This document shows positions 17,453-28,534 of a stretch of 64,000 nt of DNA, one piece after another. Numbering within the stretch: the first letter of the stretch is position 1; each line of letters begins with the position of its first letter. Under the pieces are notes generated by a model, which was given only the letters and a program-made list of their open reading frames with translations, did not search any database and was not told where the DNA came from. The DNA is from Polyangiaceae bacterium (GTDB lineage: Bacteria; Myxococcota_A; Polyangia; Polyangiales; Polyangiaceae): the NCBI GenBank assembly GCA_020633205.1, contig JACKEB010000015.1, positions 186,001-250,000 on the forward strand, read 5' to 3'. Position numbers and translations under genes: made by a program.

Positions 17453-18466
17453 TCACTTCTGGCTCTTGATGAACTCGGTGATCGCGCGGATCTGGTTGTT
17501 CGACAGCTTGCCCTTGAAGGTGGGCATGCTCGCGGGGAAGCCCTTGACGATCTTCGCCTGGGGATCCTCGATCGACTCACGAACGTAGTTTTCGTCGACG
17601 GCGGCGCTGGTGCCGTCCGTGAAGCTCTCGGTCTTGCCGTAGAGCCCCTTGAAGGTGGGGCCGACCTTGATGGAGCCATCCGTCGAGTGGCAGGTTGCAC
17701 AGCCGTTGCGGTTGTAGAGCGTCTCGCCGTAGGCAACTGGGTTCTTGAGGGCTTGCTCCTCTTCGTCCTTTGCTGCCTTCTCAAGCCAGGCGTCAAAGTC
17801 CGCCTGCTCCTGGACCACGACCTTGGTGATCATGTCCGAGTGGGAGGTGCCGCAGTACTCCGCGCAGAAGAGTGGAAACTCGCCAGTTTCAATCGCCTGG
17901 AACCAGGCGTAGGTGTAGCGCCCGGGAACCGCATCCATCTTTTGGCGGAATGCCGGCACGTAGAAGGAGTGGATCACGTCCTGACTCTCGAGGATGACCT
18001 TGACGGGGCGATCCTTCGGCACGTGGAGGGTGTCGCTGACGTATCCGCTCGGATACTGGAACAGCCACTTCCACTTCTGGGCCGTGGCGTGAATGTCGTA
18101 CGTGTCCTTGGGCGGGGTGCGCAGGTCGATCCAGCCTTTGAAGCCGAAGACGAAGAACGCGATCACGAAGAACAGCGGAATCACCGACCAGGTGATCTCC
18201 AGGGTGTTGTCGTGGTCGACCGTACTGGTCGGCCGCTCGTTTTTGGAACGATCCGTCGCGCGGTACTTCACGCAGAAGTACACCATCGCGGCGACCACAC
18301 CGAGGGTCACCACCGTGCTGGTCCAGGTGATGAACTGGAACAGCCAGTCCGTGTCCTTCGCGAAGGTGGACGACTCCGTGGGGGTCCAGAAGTTCGGGCT
18401 AACAGGGATTTTTGGCTTGTCGCCCGGCTGCAGTGCAGCAAGCAGCATGCTCGTTACGTTGGTCAT
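17453..18466 (-). CDS. ctaC: Cytochrome c oxidase subunit II fused to cytochrome c (caa3 type)
   Basis: 337 residues. Two N-terminal helices are followed by the periplasmic cupredoxin domain with the CuA site CAEYCGTSHSDM and an upstream His in DVIHSFYVPAF. A C-terminal cytochrome c domain has CATCH and a likely Met ligand in FPASMPTFKG. Electrons should enter at the fused heme c and pass through CuA to subunit I, so no separate soluble cytochrome c is strictly needed; ACIII upstream is the expected donor. ATG 18466 overlaps the sco stop (ATGA, 4 bp). Confidence 0.96.
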   Translation of the reverse strand: MTNVTSMLLAALQPGDKPKIPVSPNFWTPTESSTFAKDTDWLFQFITWTSTVVTLGVVAAMVYFCVKYRATDRSKNERPTSTVDHDNTLEITWSVIPLFFVIAFFVFGFKGWIDLRTPPKDTYDIHATAQKWKWLFQYPSGYVSDTLHVPKDRPVKVILESQDVIHSFYVPAFRQKMDAVPGRYTYAWFQAIETGEFPLFCAEYCGTSHSDMITKVVVQEQADFDAWLEKAAKDEEEQALKNPVAYGETLYNRNGCATCHSTDGSIKVGPTFKGLYGKTESFTDGTSAAVDENYVRESIEDPQAKIVKGFPASMPTFKGKLSNNQIRAITEFIKSQK

Positions 18467-19395
18467 GACTCTTGGTCCGAGTTGGTGGACTCGTCGTCCG
18501 CGGATTGCGGATCGTTCTTGTTCTTGTCTCGCTTGCGTCGCTTCCGGAACTCATTGGCCCAGAGCGAGGACAGCACACCGCCTAGGAGGAGGGCGGTAGC
18601 CCCACCCGCGACCTGCATGATGTTCATGGCCACGGGTGCGTATTTGCCTTCACCGGAATCGTAGTGAAAGCAGTACAGAATCAGCTTATCGACAGTGGAG
18701 CCGATCTTGCCTTCGGAGGACTCGACCAGACCCAAGCGTAGGGTCTTCGGGTGATACTCGATGCCGTAGAGGTAACGCGCGATCTTGCCATTTGGCGTGG
18801 CTAGGGTCAGCGCCGCAGGGTGCACGTACTCTTTGCGGACCTCGTTGTAGCCATAGCGAAAGCCGATCGCGTTGGCCAAAGCCTTGATGTTGTCTTCGCT
18901 CCCTGTGAGGAAGTGCCAGCCCGCTTGAGCATCGGGGCGTCCGTACTCCGTGACGTAGCGCTTCTTGGTCTCTGCGGAGCGCTCGGGCTTTTCCTTGGGG
19001 TTGAGGCTGACGGTTACCACGCGGAAATCTTTCCCGGCGGTCCAGTCCATCTGCTTCATGCCCTTCACCAGTCCGGTGAGCTGCAGGCTGCAGAGCATGG
19101 GGCAGTCTGAGTAGTTCAGCGTGATGATGACTGGGCGTTCGCCATCGAAGAAGTCACCAAGCTTGACCGGCTTGCCGTCGCTGTCGGTGAAGGCGAGATC
19201 CAGCGGGAGGTCCGTGTCGAGATGCTCGTCGACATCGATACCATTCAGGCGCTTGGGCTTTGATGGTGTGGCGTCGCCCAGCTCGGTTGCGAAAGCAGTT
19301 GTCGGGGCGGCGGTCAGGGCGAGCACGAGCAACAGCGCACAGAGAACTGCTCGCTCAGCTCGCTTCAGCCAACTGGAGACCACCGCCGCGGACAT
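18463..19395 (-). CDS. SCO1/SenC family copper chaperone, C-terminally anchored
   Basis: About 310 residues. A signal peptide precedes a thioredoxin-fold domain with the copper motif CPMLC (Cys99 and Cys103) and the conserved His of EYVHPAAL, the residues expected for loading CuA of subunit II. A C-terminal helix (MQVAGGATALLLGGVLSSLW) and a basic tail follow, so it is probably membrane-anchored at its C-terminus. The start is ATG 19395, which shares its A with the upstream TGA (TGATG); GTG 19398 is an alternative. Placement immediately upstream of ctaC fits a role in CuA assembly. Confidence 0.9.
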   Translation of the reverse strand: MSAAVVSSWLKRAERAVLCALLLVLALTAAPTTAFATELGDATPSKPKRLNGIDVDEHLDTDLPLDLAFTDSDGKPVKLGDFFDGERPVIITLNYSDCPMLCSLQLTGLVKGMKQMDWTAGKDFRVVTVSLNPKEKPERSAETKKRYVTEYGRPDAQAGWHFLTGSEDNIKALANAIGFRYGYNEVRKEYVHPAALTLATPNGKIARYLYGIEYHPKTLRLGLVESSEGKIGSTVDKLILYCFHYDSGEGKYAPVAMNIMQVAGGATALLLGGVLSSLWANEFRKRRKRDKNKNDPQSADDESTNSDQES

Positions 19396-19934
19396 CACTC
19401 TGCGCCCTCGTCGGGGGGAGGTTGGGTGCCCGAAGGACCTTGGGTCTTCTGCGGCGCGGGCTTCTTCTTCTCTTTGGGCTTCTCGTCTTTGCCGTCGAGC
19501 TTCTGACCTTCGGTCGGAGCCGCAGCGTCGCCCTCGGCGGGTGCGCCCCCGTCAGTTGCCTCAGCACCTGCGTCACCCGCACCTGCATCGGCGTCCGCTG
19601 CGGGAGGGGGCTCGCTGCCGGGCGCCGTCGCGGCCTGTGGGTTGTCCTGGATGTCCTTCACCACAGCGGCCATTGCGCGATCCAGCGGGAGCGTGATGCG
19701 CTCCTTCTTCTCGTCGGCGTAGCTGGGAGCGGCCTTGAGCGTTTTCTCCTGCTCAGCGCGTAGCTCCGTCAGCGGCTTCAGATTGGCATCGGCGTTCTTC
19801 CGCTCGTCCTCGGAGTCCTGCTCGCTGCGAACGAGCGCCGTGAGGACCGCACAGATGGCGACCATCGCGATTGCACCCGCGATGGTCACGGTGCCGATCA
19901 GGCCGGAGTTTGGCTTGTCGTCTTCAGTTGCCAT
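19395..19934 (-). CDS. Single-helix protein of the ACIII/oxidase operon, unknown
   Basis: 179 residues. One membrane helix near the N-terminus (LIGTVTIAGAIAMVAICAVLTALV) is followed by a charged segment with YADEKKERITLPLDRAMAAVV. A Pro/Ala/Asp/Lys-rich low-complexity C-terminus runs from about residue 100. The segment resembling IPIDRAM is, to my recollection, shared by small proteins found beside ACIII and oxidase genes, so it may be an accessory subunit; I cannot name it with certainty. It is coupled to sco by a TGATG overlap and starts 10 bp after actF. Confidence 0.7.
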   Translation of the reverse strand: MATEDDKPNSGLIGTVTIAGAIAMVAICAVLTALVRSEQDSEDERKNADANLKPLTELRAEQEKTLKAAPSYADEKKERITLPLDRAMAAVVKDIQDNPQAATAPGSEPPPAADADAGAGDAGAEATDGGAPAEGDAAAPTEGQKLDGKDEKPKEKKKPAPQKTQGPSGTQPPPDEGAE

Positions 19935-19944
19935 GGGAAGCGTC

Positions 19945-21480
19945 TCAGAAGTTCTCGAACGCCAGCGACTTGGCCAGTCGTGGGTCCTTGGTTGGGCGCA
20001 GGTTCATGCCAGAGGCAACCCGAGCGGCGTTTGCGATGAGGACACCTGCCACACCGATCACAGCGAGCAAGTCCATCGGGCTGAGCGGTGCTTTCTGCCC
20101 GTCGTAGGAGGGCATGATCAGCCAGTACAGGTCGATGTAGTGAACCACGAGGATGTAGATGGCCCAGAAAGCCAGCGCCTTGCGATTACGCTTCACGTGA
20201 CGTGACACGAGACCGAAGAACGGAATCACGAAGTGGCCCACGAGCTGAACGATGCTCACCCACTGCCAACCCTCGACGAAGCGGGGCTTGAACCACACCG
20301 TTTCCTCGGGGATGTCCGCGTACCAGATCAGCATGAACTGGCTGAACGCGATGTACGCCCAGAACACGATGAAGGCGAACATCATCTTACCGATGTCGTG
20401 GAAGTGGTGAACGCTCACGCTCTTCGTCAGGCGACCGGTGCCTTGCAGCCAGAGCAGGCTGAGTGCGAGCACGCAGTGGAAGCTCAGCTGACAACCGGCG
20501 AAGACGTAGACGCCAAACATGGTGCTGAACCACTCCGGCTCGAGGCTCATGATCATGTCGATCGCGCCGAACGTCGTCGTGAGCGCGAACAGGAGCATTC
20601 CTGGGGCGCTCAGGGCGAAGCTCTTGCGGGTGAGCGCGGGGTCACCCGATGCGTCCTGGGCCACGCTGTTCTTCGCCAGCGTAGTCCCTAGACCGATCCA
20701 CACCGCGAAGTAGAACACCCAGCGGATCAGGAAGAACGTCTTGTTCAGGTAGCCTTCCTTGTGCTGGAGCAAGTGGCTGCCCGCGACATGGTGAGGATCG
20801 TTCCAAGAGTAGAGCGCTGTGTTGCCGAGCATCACCGGGACGATCACCACCAGCGACAGCACGGCGAGTGCGGGCATGTTGCTGACGAAGATCTCCGCGA
20901 CGCGGCGCACGACCGGGCTCCAGCGCGCCTTGGTCAGGTGCTGTACCAGGATGAAGAACAGCGACCCGAGGGTGATGGTTAGGCCCCACCAGAATGCGAC
21001 CAGGTAGGAATGGAAGAAGTGGGCGAAGCCATCACCAGCGCTCGCACCGAGCGCCGCGGCGCCTCCCAAACCAACCACCGCCATGCCGCCGCCGACCTTG
21101 AGCAGCGTGCCGCTCAGGTCGCCCAAGCGAATGTTCTCGCCGGCCGGACCGTGGTCACCGCCATCCTTGCCACCGCCACCACCGCCGTGCCCGCCGTCGG
21201 ACTTCTCGACCGACTTCGTCGCCGGCTTGGTGGCTGCAACCTTGGCCTCCTCCTTCTTGGGAGCAGGTTTCTCGGCTGCCTTCGGTGCCTCTTTCTTGGG
21301 CGCGACAGGCGGCTCAGACGCCGAGTCTTCCGTCTCGTCGTCGTCCTCGTCGTCGTCATCCTCGTCGTCGTCCTCTTCCGTGGCTACGGGTTCGGACTTC
21401 GGCGCTTCAGACTTCGAGCTCGTTTCTTCGGGCTCGGTCTTGCTGACGGTCTTGCGGGGCTTCGCCTTCTTGCTGGCCAT
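19945..21480 (-). CDS. actF: Alternative complex III subunit ActF
   Basis: 511 residues. About 10 membrane helices in the C-terminal ~390 residues resemble the ActC/ActF-type quinol:cytochrome c oxidoreductase membrane subunit, with segments FFHSYLVAFWWGLTITLGSLFF, SLEPEWFSTMFGVYVFAGC and FAFIVFWAYIAFSQFMLIWYADIPEET. The first ~115 residues are a low-complexity tail (Glu/Asp runs, Lys/Ala/Pro repeats and a GGHGGGGGGKDGG stretch) with no counterpart in usual ActF proteins. It sits 14 bp after actDE. It is part of the quinol-oxidising membrane assembly. Confidence 0.92.
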   Translation of the reverse strand: MASKKAKPRKTVSKTEPEETSSKSEAPKSEPVATEEDDDEDDDDEDDDETEDSASEPPVAPKKEAPKAAEKPAPKKEEAKVAATKPATKSVEKSDGGHGGGGGGKDGGDHGPAGENIRLGDLSGTLLKVGGGMAVVGLGGAAALGASAGDGFAHFFHSYLVAFWWGLTITLGSLFFILVQHLTKARWSPVVRRVAEIFVSNMPALAVLSLVVIVPVMLGNTALYSWNDPHHVAGSHLLQHKEGYLNKTFFLIRWVFYFAVWIGLGTTLAKNSVAQDASGDPALTRKSFALSAPGMLLFALTTTFGAIDMIMSLEPEWFSTMFGVYVFAGCQLSFHCVLALSLLWLQGTGRLTKSVSVHHFHDIGKMMFAFIVFWAYIAFSQFMLIWYADIPEETVWFKPRFVEGWQWVSIVQLVGHFVIPFFGLVSRHVKRNRKALAFWAIYILVVHYIDLYWLIMPSYDGQKAPLSPMDLLAVIGVAGVLIANAARVASGMNLRPTKDPRLAKSLAFENF

Positions 21481-21494
21481 GTCGATATCCGTAA

Positions 21495-22727
21495 CTACTT
21501 GAGCGAGGCGATCTCGCTAGGAGACAGGTCTTTGGTGGTGGCGTTGCGGGTACGCTGAAGCGCACGCACGTAGAGGATGATCGCCCAGCGATCTTCGACG
21601 TCGATCTGAGGACCGTACGCCGGCATGTTGCGCACGCCGTGGGTGATGCTGTTGAAGAGCTGCCCCACGGGCTGCTTCATCAGGTTCGGGTCGGTGACGT
21701 CTGACGGTGGCACCCAGCCGTCCACACCAGCACCGATCAGCTCAGCGCGCTTGTTCACCATGCCGTCGCCGCGCCCTTGGAGGCCGTGGCAAGGAGCACA
21801 GAAGATGTCGAAGCGCTGTTCGCCACGCTTCATCGTGGCTTCGCTGACCTGCAGCTGATTCGGGAAGGTCGTGGCCCAAGTGTTACCCGACTTGCCGCGA
21901 TAGAAGTGGTCATCCTCTTGGAGGTTGCCCTGGGCGACGGTGCCTTCGACGAACGGGCGATCCGCGCGGCGATCATCGAAGAACGTGTTGACCCGCTGGG
22001 CCTTGTACTTCGTCTGGAAATCCATGTCCGGGACGATGTGGATGCGCGGGCTGCGGTTGTGAGACTCACGGGCGTGAGCCGCCAACGCGAAGGGCACGAT
22101 TGCGGCAGCGGTCAGGATCACCAGGCCATAGATGATTCCTCGCGGAAGCTCTGCTGGCGTCTGGTCGTCGTCCATCAACGGCTCGACGACGTCGGCGTGC
22201 TCAGCCAGCAGCGCAGTCACCTCGTCCGCGTCGTACTTGGGGTCGCTGGCCTCGATCAGCAGGAAGAACTTGTCGTCCGTGACCCGCTCGAAACGCTCCT
22301 TGAGATCCAAGGGGTGCGAGGGGTGAGGCAACTTGTTCAGCGCCAGCATGCCGCCCAAGGTCGTCAGCGCGCTCAGGAGCACGGTGAGCTCGAACATGAT
22401 CGGCACGTTCGCGGGAATCGACCAGAACGGCTTACCGCTGACGATCCATGCGTAGTCGTGGGCGTTCGTCCACCACTGCAGCAGAATCGCAGTCGTCAGG
22501 CCGGTCAGACCCGCGCAGAGCACCAACCACGGCAGGATGGTGGGCTTGATGCCCATTGCCGGATCGATGCCGTGCACGGGGAACGGCGTGTAGGTGTCCC
22601 ACTTCTTGAAACCAGCGTCGCGAACCTTCTTGCAGGCTTCGATCAAGACCGCTGGATCCGAGTACTCAGCCAAGATGCCGTAGACCGGCGTCTTCTTGGT
22701 GGTGCTCTTGTCCTTCTTCTCGCTCAT
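21495..22727 (-). CDS. actDE: ActD-ActE fusion of alternative complex III (DUF3341 plus cytochrome c)
   Basis: 410 residues. Residues ~1-195 are ActD-like (DUF3341): soluble start YGILAEYSDPAVLIEACKKV, two helices (ILPWLVLCAGLTGLTTAILL and VPIMFELTVLLSALTTLGGML), then KFFLLIEASDPKYDADEV. A third helix (IIYGLVILTAAAIVPFALAA) leads into an ActE-like monoheme cytochrome c: HIVPDMDFQTKYKAQ, heme motif CAPCH, likely Met ligand in GVRNMPAYGPQ. In complexes with separate subunits, ActE is exported and lipid-anchored; here the third helix replaces that anchor. The start at 22727 has GAGGA about 8 bp upstream. It lies between actC and actF. Confidence 0.93.
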   Translation of the reverse strand: MSEKKDKSTTKKTPVYGILAEYSDPAVLIEACKKVRDAGFKKWDTYTPFPVHGIDPAMGIKPTILPWLVLCAGLTGLTTAILLQWWTNAHDYAWIVSGKPFWSIPANVPIMFELTVLLSALTTLGGMLALNKLPHPSHPLDLKERFERVTDDKFFLLIEASDPKYDADEVTALLAEHADVVEPLMDDDQTPAELPRGIIYGLVILTAAAIVPFALAAHARESHNRSPRIHIVPDMDFQTKYKAQRVNTFFDDRRADRPFVEGTVAQGNLQEDDHFYRGKSGNTWATTFPNQLQVSEATMKRGEQRFDIFCAPCHGLQGRGDGMVNKRAELIGAGVDGWVPPSDVTDPNLMKQPVGQLFNSITHGVRNMPAYGPQIDVEDRWAIILYVRALQRTRNATTKDLSPSEIASLK

Positions 22728-22751
22728 GACTGTAGTCCTCGAAGGCCCGAC

Positions 22752-24122
<1,371 letters not shown>

Positions 24123-24147
24123 CTGATCTCCACTCGAAGTTCAGGCC

Positions 24148-27100
24148 TCAGCCGTGGTGGCCGCCGTGTCCTTCGCCTTCCTGCTTCTGCTCGAGATCGG
24201 GGTGAGGGTTCGTGACCTTGGCCAAGTACAGAAGGCGGGGACGAACGTTTAGTTGCCCAAGCAGCGCATAGGCGCGCGCGCCGTTTTGGAGTTCTCGCAC
24301 CTTGCTCCCAGGGTCGTTCAGATCGCCGAAGACGATCGCCTCGCTCGGACAAGCCTGCTGGCAAGCCGTCTTGATTTCGCCGTCCTCGATCTTGCGACGA
24401 TGGTTCTTCGCGTCGATCTTGGTGTTCTGGATGCGCTGCACACAGAACGTGCACTTCTCCATAACCCCACGGAAACGCACAGTGACTTCGGGGTTGTAGA
24501 CCATCCCCTTCACCTGGTTGGCGTCGTCCTTCATATCCATGTGGTAGTTGAAGTAGTTGAACCGCCGCACCTTGTAGGGGCAGTTGTTCGCGCAATAGCG
24601 GGTGCCGATGCAGCGGTTGTAGGTCATGTCGTTCAGACCTTCCGCCGAGTGCATGGTCGCGCCGACTGGGCAAACCTGCTCGCACGGCGCGTTCTCGCAC
24701 TGGTGGCAGGTAAGGGGTTGCTGAGCCATGCCCGGGTTCTCCGGGTCGCCCTTGTAGTAGCGGTCGACGCGGATCCAGTGAAGCTCGCGGCCGAAGAGCA
24801 CGCGCTCCTTGCCGACGGTGGGGATGTTGTTCTCGGCCTGACAGGCAACGGTGCAGGTTCCGCATCCGACGCACTTATTCAGGTCGATGGTCATGCCCCA
24901 GCGATGGCCCTCATAGGAGACCGGGGGCTTCCAGAGCGAGAGCAGCGGCGGGTGATGCACCTTGTGCTTCGCGAAGTCGGGCTCCTTCTTGTACTCCGCG
25001 AGCGTTGCCTCGCGGATCATGGTCGGGATGCGGACCTGGATTTCCCCCGCACCGAGGTCGTCGATCGAGTGCTTGTCCTGAGTGGTGGCTAGCTTCGTCC
25101 ACTTGCCAGTCTTCTTGATGCTGGCGCCCGACCCGAAATCCCACAGCTTGGTGCTGCGGAGGGCGTAGGTGTTCACACCGACTGGAGCGACGCCGTGCGC
25201 CTTGGAGCCACCAATCTGACCCGCTGCGGTGCGGCCGTAGCCCAGCGCAACCTTGAGCGAACCCTTCGCTTGCCCCGGGGCTTGCAGCACCGGGATTTCA
25301 ACAGATGCGCCACCTGCGGTTAGGGTCACCACGTCACCGTCCGTGACGCCCAAGGCCTTGGCGGTGGACGGTGCAATCAACACCGCGTTGTCCCAGGTCA
25401 GCTTGCCGATCAGATCGGGGACCTCTTGCAGCCAGCCGAGGTTGGCGTAGCGGCCGTCATACAGCCTGCTGTCCGCGGCGATGCTGAGTTCGAGGTCTTG
25501 CTCCGCCTCCACGCCACCGAGCTCGGGGCCCTGGAGGCTGACGGTGACGTCCTTCAGGGTGGGCGTGAGAGCCTTGCTCTCTGAACCCTGGATGTAGCCG
25601 TCGTGAATCGTACGGCGCCAGAGGGCGTCTCCCGAAATCCGCTCCTCGTGGGTGCGCTTGAGCATGCCCAGGGCGTCGAGCTTTTCTCCTAGCAACGCGC
25701 CGCAGAGCTCGATGGCAGAGCGTCCGCCGTAGAGGGGAGCGATCAGCGGCTGTGCGATGGACACCGTGCCGTCCCAGCCTACGGAATCACCCCAGGCCTC
25801 GAGCCAGTGGGCTAGCGGCACGTGCCACGAGCAAGCCTGGCTGGTCTCGTCTTCGTAGACCGCGGCGTGAATCGTCGTGCCGACCTTGGCCAGCGCTGCA
25901 GCGAACGCGACGTCCGCCGGTGCGTCGTAAGCGGGATTTCCGCCCACAATCAGCAGCGACTTGACCTGACCACCGTTCATCGCGGCTACCAGCTTGGTCA
26001 GCTGGGCGACGTAGCTCTCTCGCTCCGGGTCGGTCTCGGCGCTGTACAGCACCGTCTTGCCGACGTTTCCGAGGATTGAGTTCAGTCGATGCACCAGCGC
26101 GTGCACTTCGGCGGGCTGGTTTGCGCCCGCGACGACGACGCTGCGACCCTGATGCTCGACCAGGTCCTTGACGACGGTCTCGAGGAACTTCTTCGCGTGT
26201 TCATCGCTGAGGAACTTCGCTGCGGGAGCCGCCTGAGCGGCACCTGTGGCGGAGACCTGAGGGCTGATCGCGGAGTCGAGATAGGCCGCGACGGCCTTCA
26301 GCAAGCCGGAGCGCAGGGGGAGCCGATGGTCGGCGGCACCGCCGGTGGCGCTGAAGCTGCTCTCGATGCTGTAGAGCCGCGTCATGCTGCCGGCTTCGGG
26401 CGTGCGCCGCGAAGCGAACGCCTTCGAGTGCGCCAGGCCGTTCGGGTGTGAGCCGAACAGGTCAGCGTCCAACGTGACGATCACGTCGGTCTGGTCCAGC
26501 TTCAGCTGGGTGCGAACCACCTCGCCGAACGCCGCCTTGGCGCCATCGCGCTCATTGTCGCGATTGATGGGAGAGTAGTCGAACCACTGCACGCCCTTGG
26601 CGGTGAGACGACGCTTGAGGTCAGCGAGGGTTGGCGAGCTCGAGCCGTCACCAAGGATGGCGAGACCTGCGTCCGCGCCCTTCTTGAGGAAAGCCTCTTC
26701 GAATTCGCCCCAGGTCCCGCTCTCACGCTTCCCTGCGGAATAGCGTGCGACGCCCTTGCTGCGGTCGGGGTCGTACATCTCGAGCACCGCGGCTTGTTGC
26801 ATCGAGGTGCTGCCACCTGCGCTACCAGCGTGCTCAGGGTTGCCCTCCAGCTTGATCGGGCGACCGTCGTAGCTGCGGGCGAGCAGGCCAACACCGACGC
26901 CACCGAGCTCCATGGTGGTGGCGAAGTAAACGGGCTTGCCGGGGATCAGCCCCTCAGGACGATTCGTCCGTGGGAGCAAGCGGTCTTCCTGCCAGCAACC
27001 GCTGAGGGCCAGAGACGCCCCCATGAGCTGGAGGAAACGCCGACGGCCAGGCACCGTGGGGCCTTCGTCAGCCTTCGCGAAGAACTCACGCTCCTTAACC

Positions 27101-27158
27101 GCGCGGAATTCTTCCGTGTTCTCACGCTCGGCGAGGCTTCGCCAGAACTTGGGCTTCT

Positions 27159-27171
<13 letters not shown>
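24148..27171 (-). CDS. actB: Alternative complex III subunit ActB (molybdopterin-oxidoreductase-like plus iron-sulfur domains)
   Basis: 1007 residues from ATG 27171. The N-terminus has a twin-arginine-like stretch GRRRFLQLMGAS followed by lipobox LSGC, suggesting Tat export and lipid anchoring. Residues to ~740 form the B1 domain, related to molybdopterin oxidoreductases but cofactor-free in known ACIII. The C-terminal B2 domain has ferredoxin-type Cys motifs: CVGCGTCTVAC, CHQCENAPCEQVC, CIGTRYCANNCP, CTFCV and ACQQACP, for about four Fe-S clusters. It passes electrons from quinol to the heme subunits. The start codon lies inside the last heme motif of actA (13-bp overlap) without a clear ribosome-binding site, so translation is probably coupled. 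Confidence 0.95.
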
Positions 27172-27812
<641 letters not shown>

Positions 27813-28276
27813 GGGTTGCTGCGCTCGGTTGTTGACGTGGGGGTACTTAGATGCCGCCGAATGACGGACCAGGTGGGACTGCGCAGCTGAGAGATACAGC
27901 GAAGCTGCGGGACTCACAGCGCAGGAGACTGATGTTTTGCTCGCGCGACTCGCGCGAGTTCCAACCGCGGCGCCTCGCTACCATGACGGGGCACTCCCTG
28001 GCGACCCTCGCGTGAGGGGGCAGGCGCACTTCGGTCGCAGGTCCTCCTAGAGAGGCGCCGGGCGGCTCGCAGGCTGCGGGAATAGGAGTCATGGAAGCTT
28101 CGTTCGCCGAGTGACAGGCGTTGGGGTCGGAGCGGGTTTGGCGAACCGATTGCGCCGAGCCGCGAATGCGGAGGGGGCGCGCACAGGACGCTGGAATCGC
28201 TTCTCCCGGGTTCGAAACTGGGGAGTGTGGAGAATCTTCTGCGCGCTTTCCGGAGGCCGGAGGGCGCTTGGGGGGC
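27813..28276 (-). promoter_or_regulatory. Long 5' leader of the act-cta operon
   Basis: About 460 bp between the proposed promoter (28277-28305) and the actA start with no supported gene; ORFs on both strands look like shadows. It contains a 19-bp inverted repeat at 27940-27958. The length leaves room for leader regulation or a second, closer promoter. Confidence 0.4.
27940..27958. promoter_or_regulatory. 19-bp inverted repeat upstream of actA, possible operator
   Basis: CTCGCGCGA and TCGCGCGAG are perfect inverted copies around a single C, about 130 bp upstream of actA. It could be a dimeric regulator site or an RNA hairpin; a GC-rich repeat of this length can also arise by chance. Confidence 0.3.
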
Positions 28277-28305
28277 GTTATGTTCGGCCGCGTACAGAAA
28301 GTAAA
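28277..28305 (-). promoter_or_regulatory. Candidate sigma-70 promoter of the act-cta operon
   Basis: On the minus strand, TTTACT (28300-28305), a 17-bp spacer, then CATAAC (28277-28282). The -10 and following bases CATAACGCCC are identical to those of the rpmI promoter at 33967-33995, which has the same spacer length. Upstream lies the sigma-factor terminator, so this is the first place an act promoter could sit. Confidence 0.5.
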
Positions 28306-28463
28306 TGCGACCAATCGACACCCCCTGACCGCAGTCCTAGGCGCACGGGAAGTTCGAGGGTTACGCCATTGCGGTAAATCGTCGCAGCTCGAGGTTGGGG
28401 GGAGGAGCGCTGTCCGGCGGCGAGGATTTGCCCGGTGGGTTTCTGGGAGCGGACAAAACGAAA

Positions 28464-28491
28464 CGAGGGCGACCCTGGTGGGTCACCCTCG
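28464..28491 (-). terminator. Rho-independent terminator of the sigma-factor gene
   Basis: On the minus strand, CGAGGGTGACCC pairs with GGGTCGCCCTCG around ACCA, followed by TTTCGTTTTG. It starts about 44 bp after the sigma-factor stop. Confidence 0.85.
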
Positions 28492-28534
28492 CCTCTGTGT
28501 TGACCGGAACGTCCAGCGCTCCGATTTTGGCGAC

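Noticed and set aside
16679..18664. 661-residue plus-strand ORF
   Set aside because: Antisense to ctaD, ctaC and the end of sco, all of which have clear cofactor motifs.
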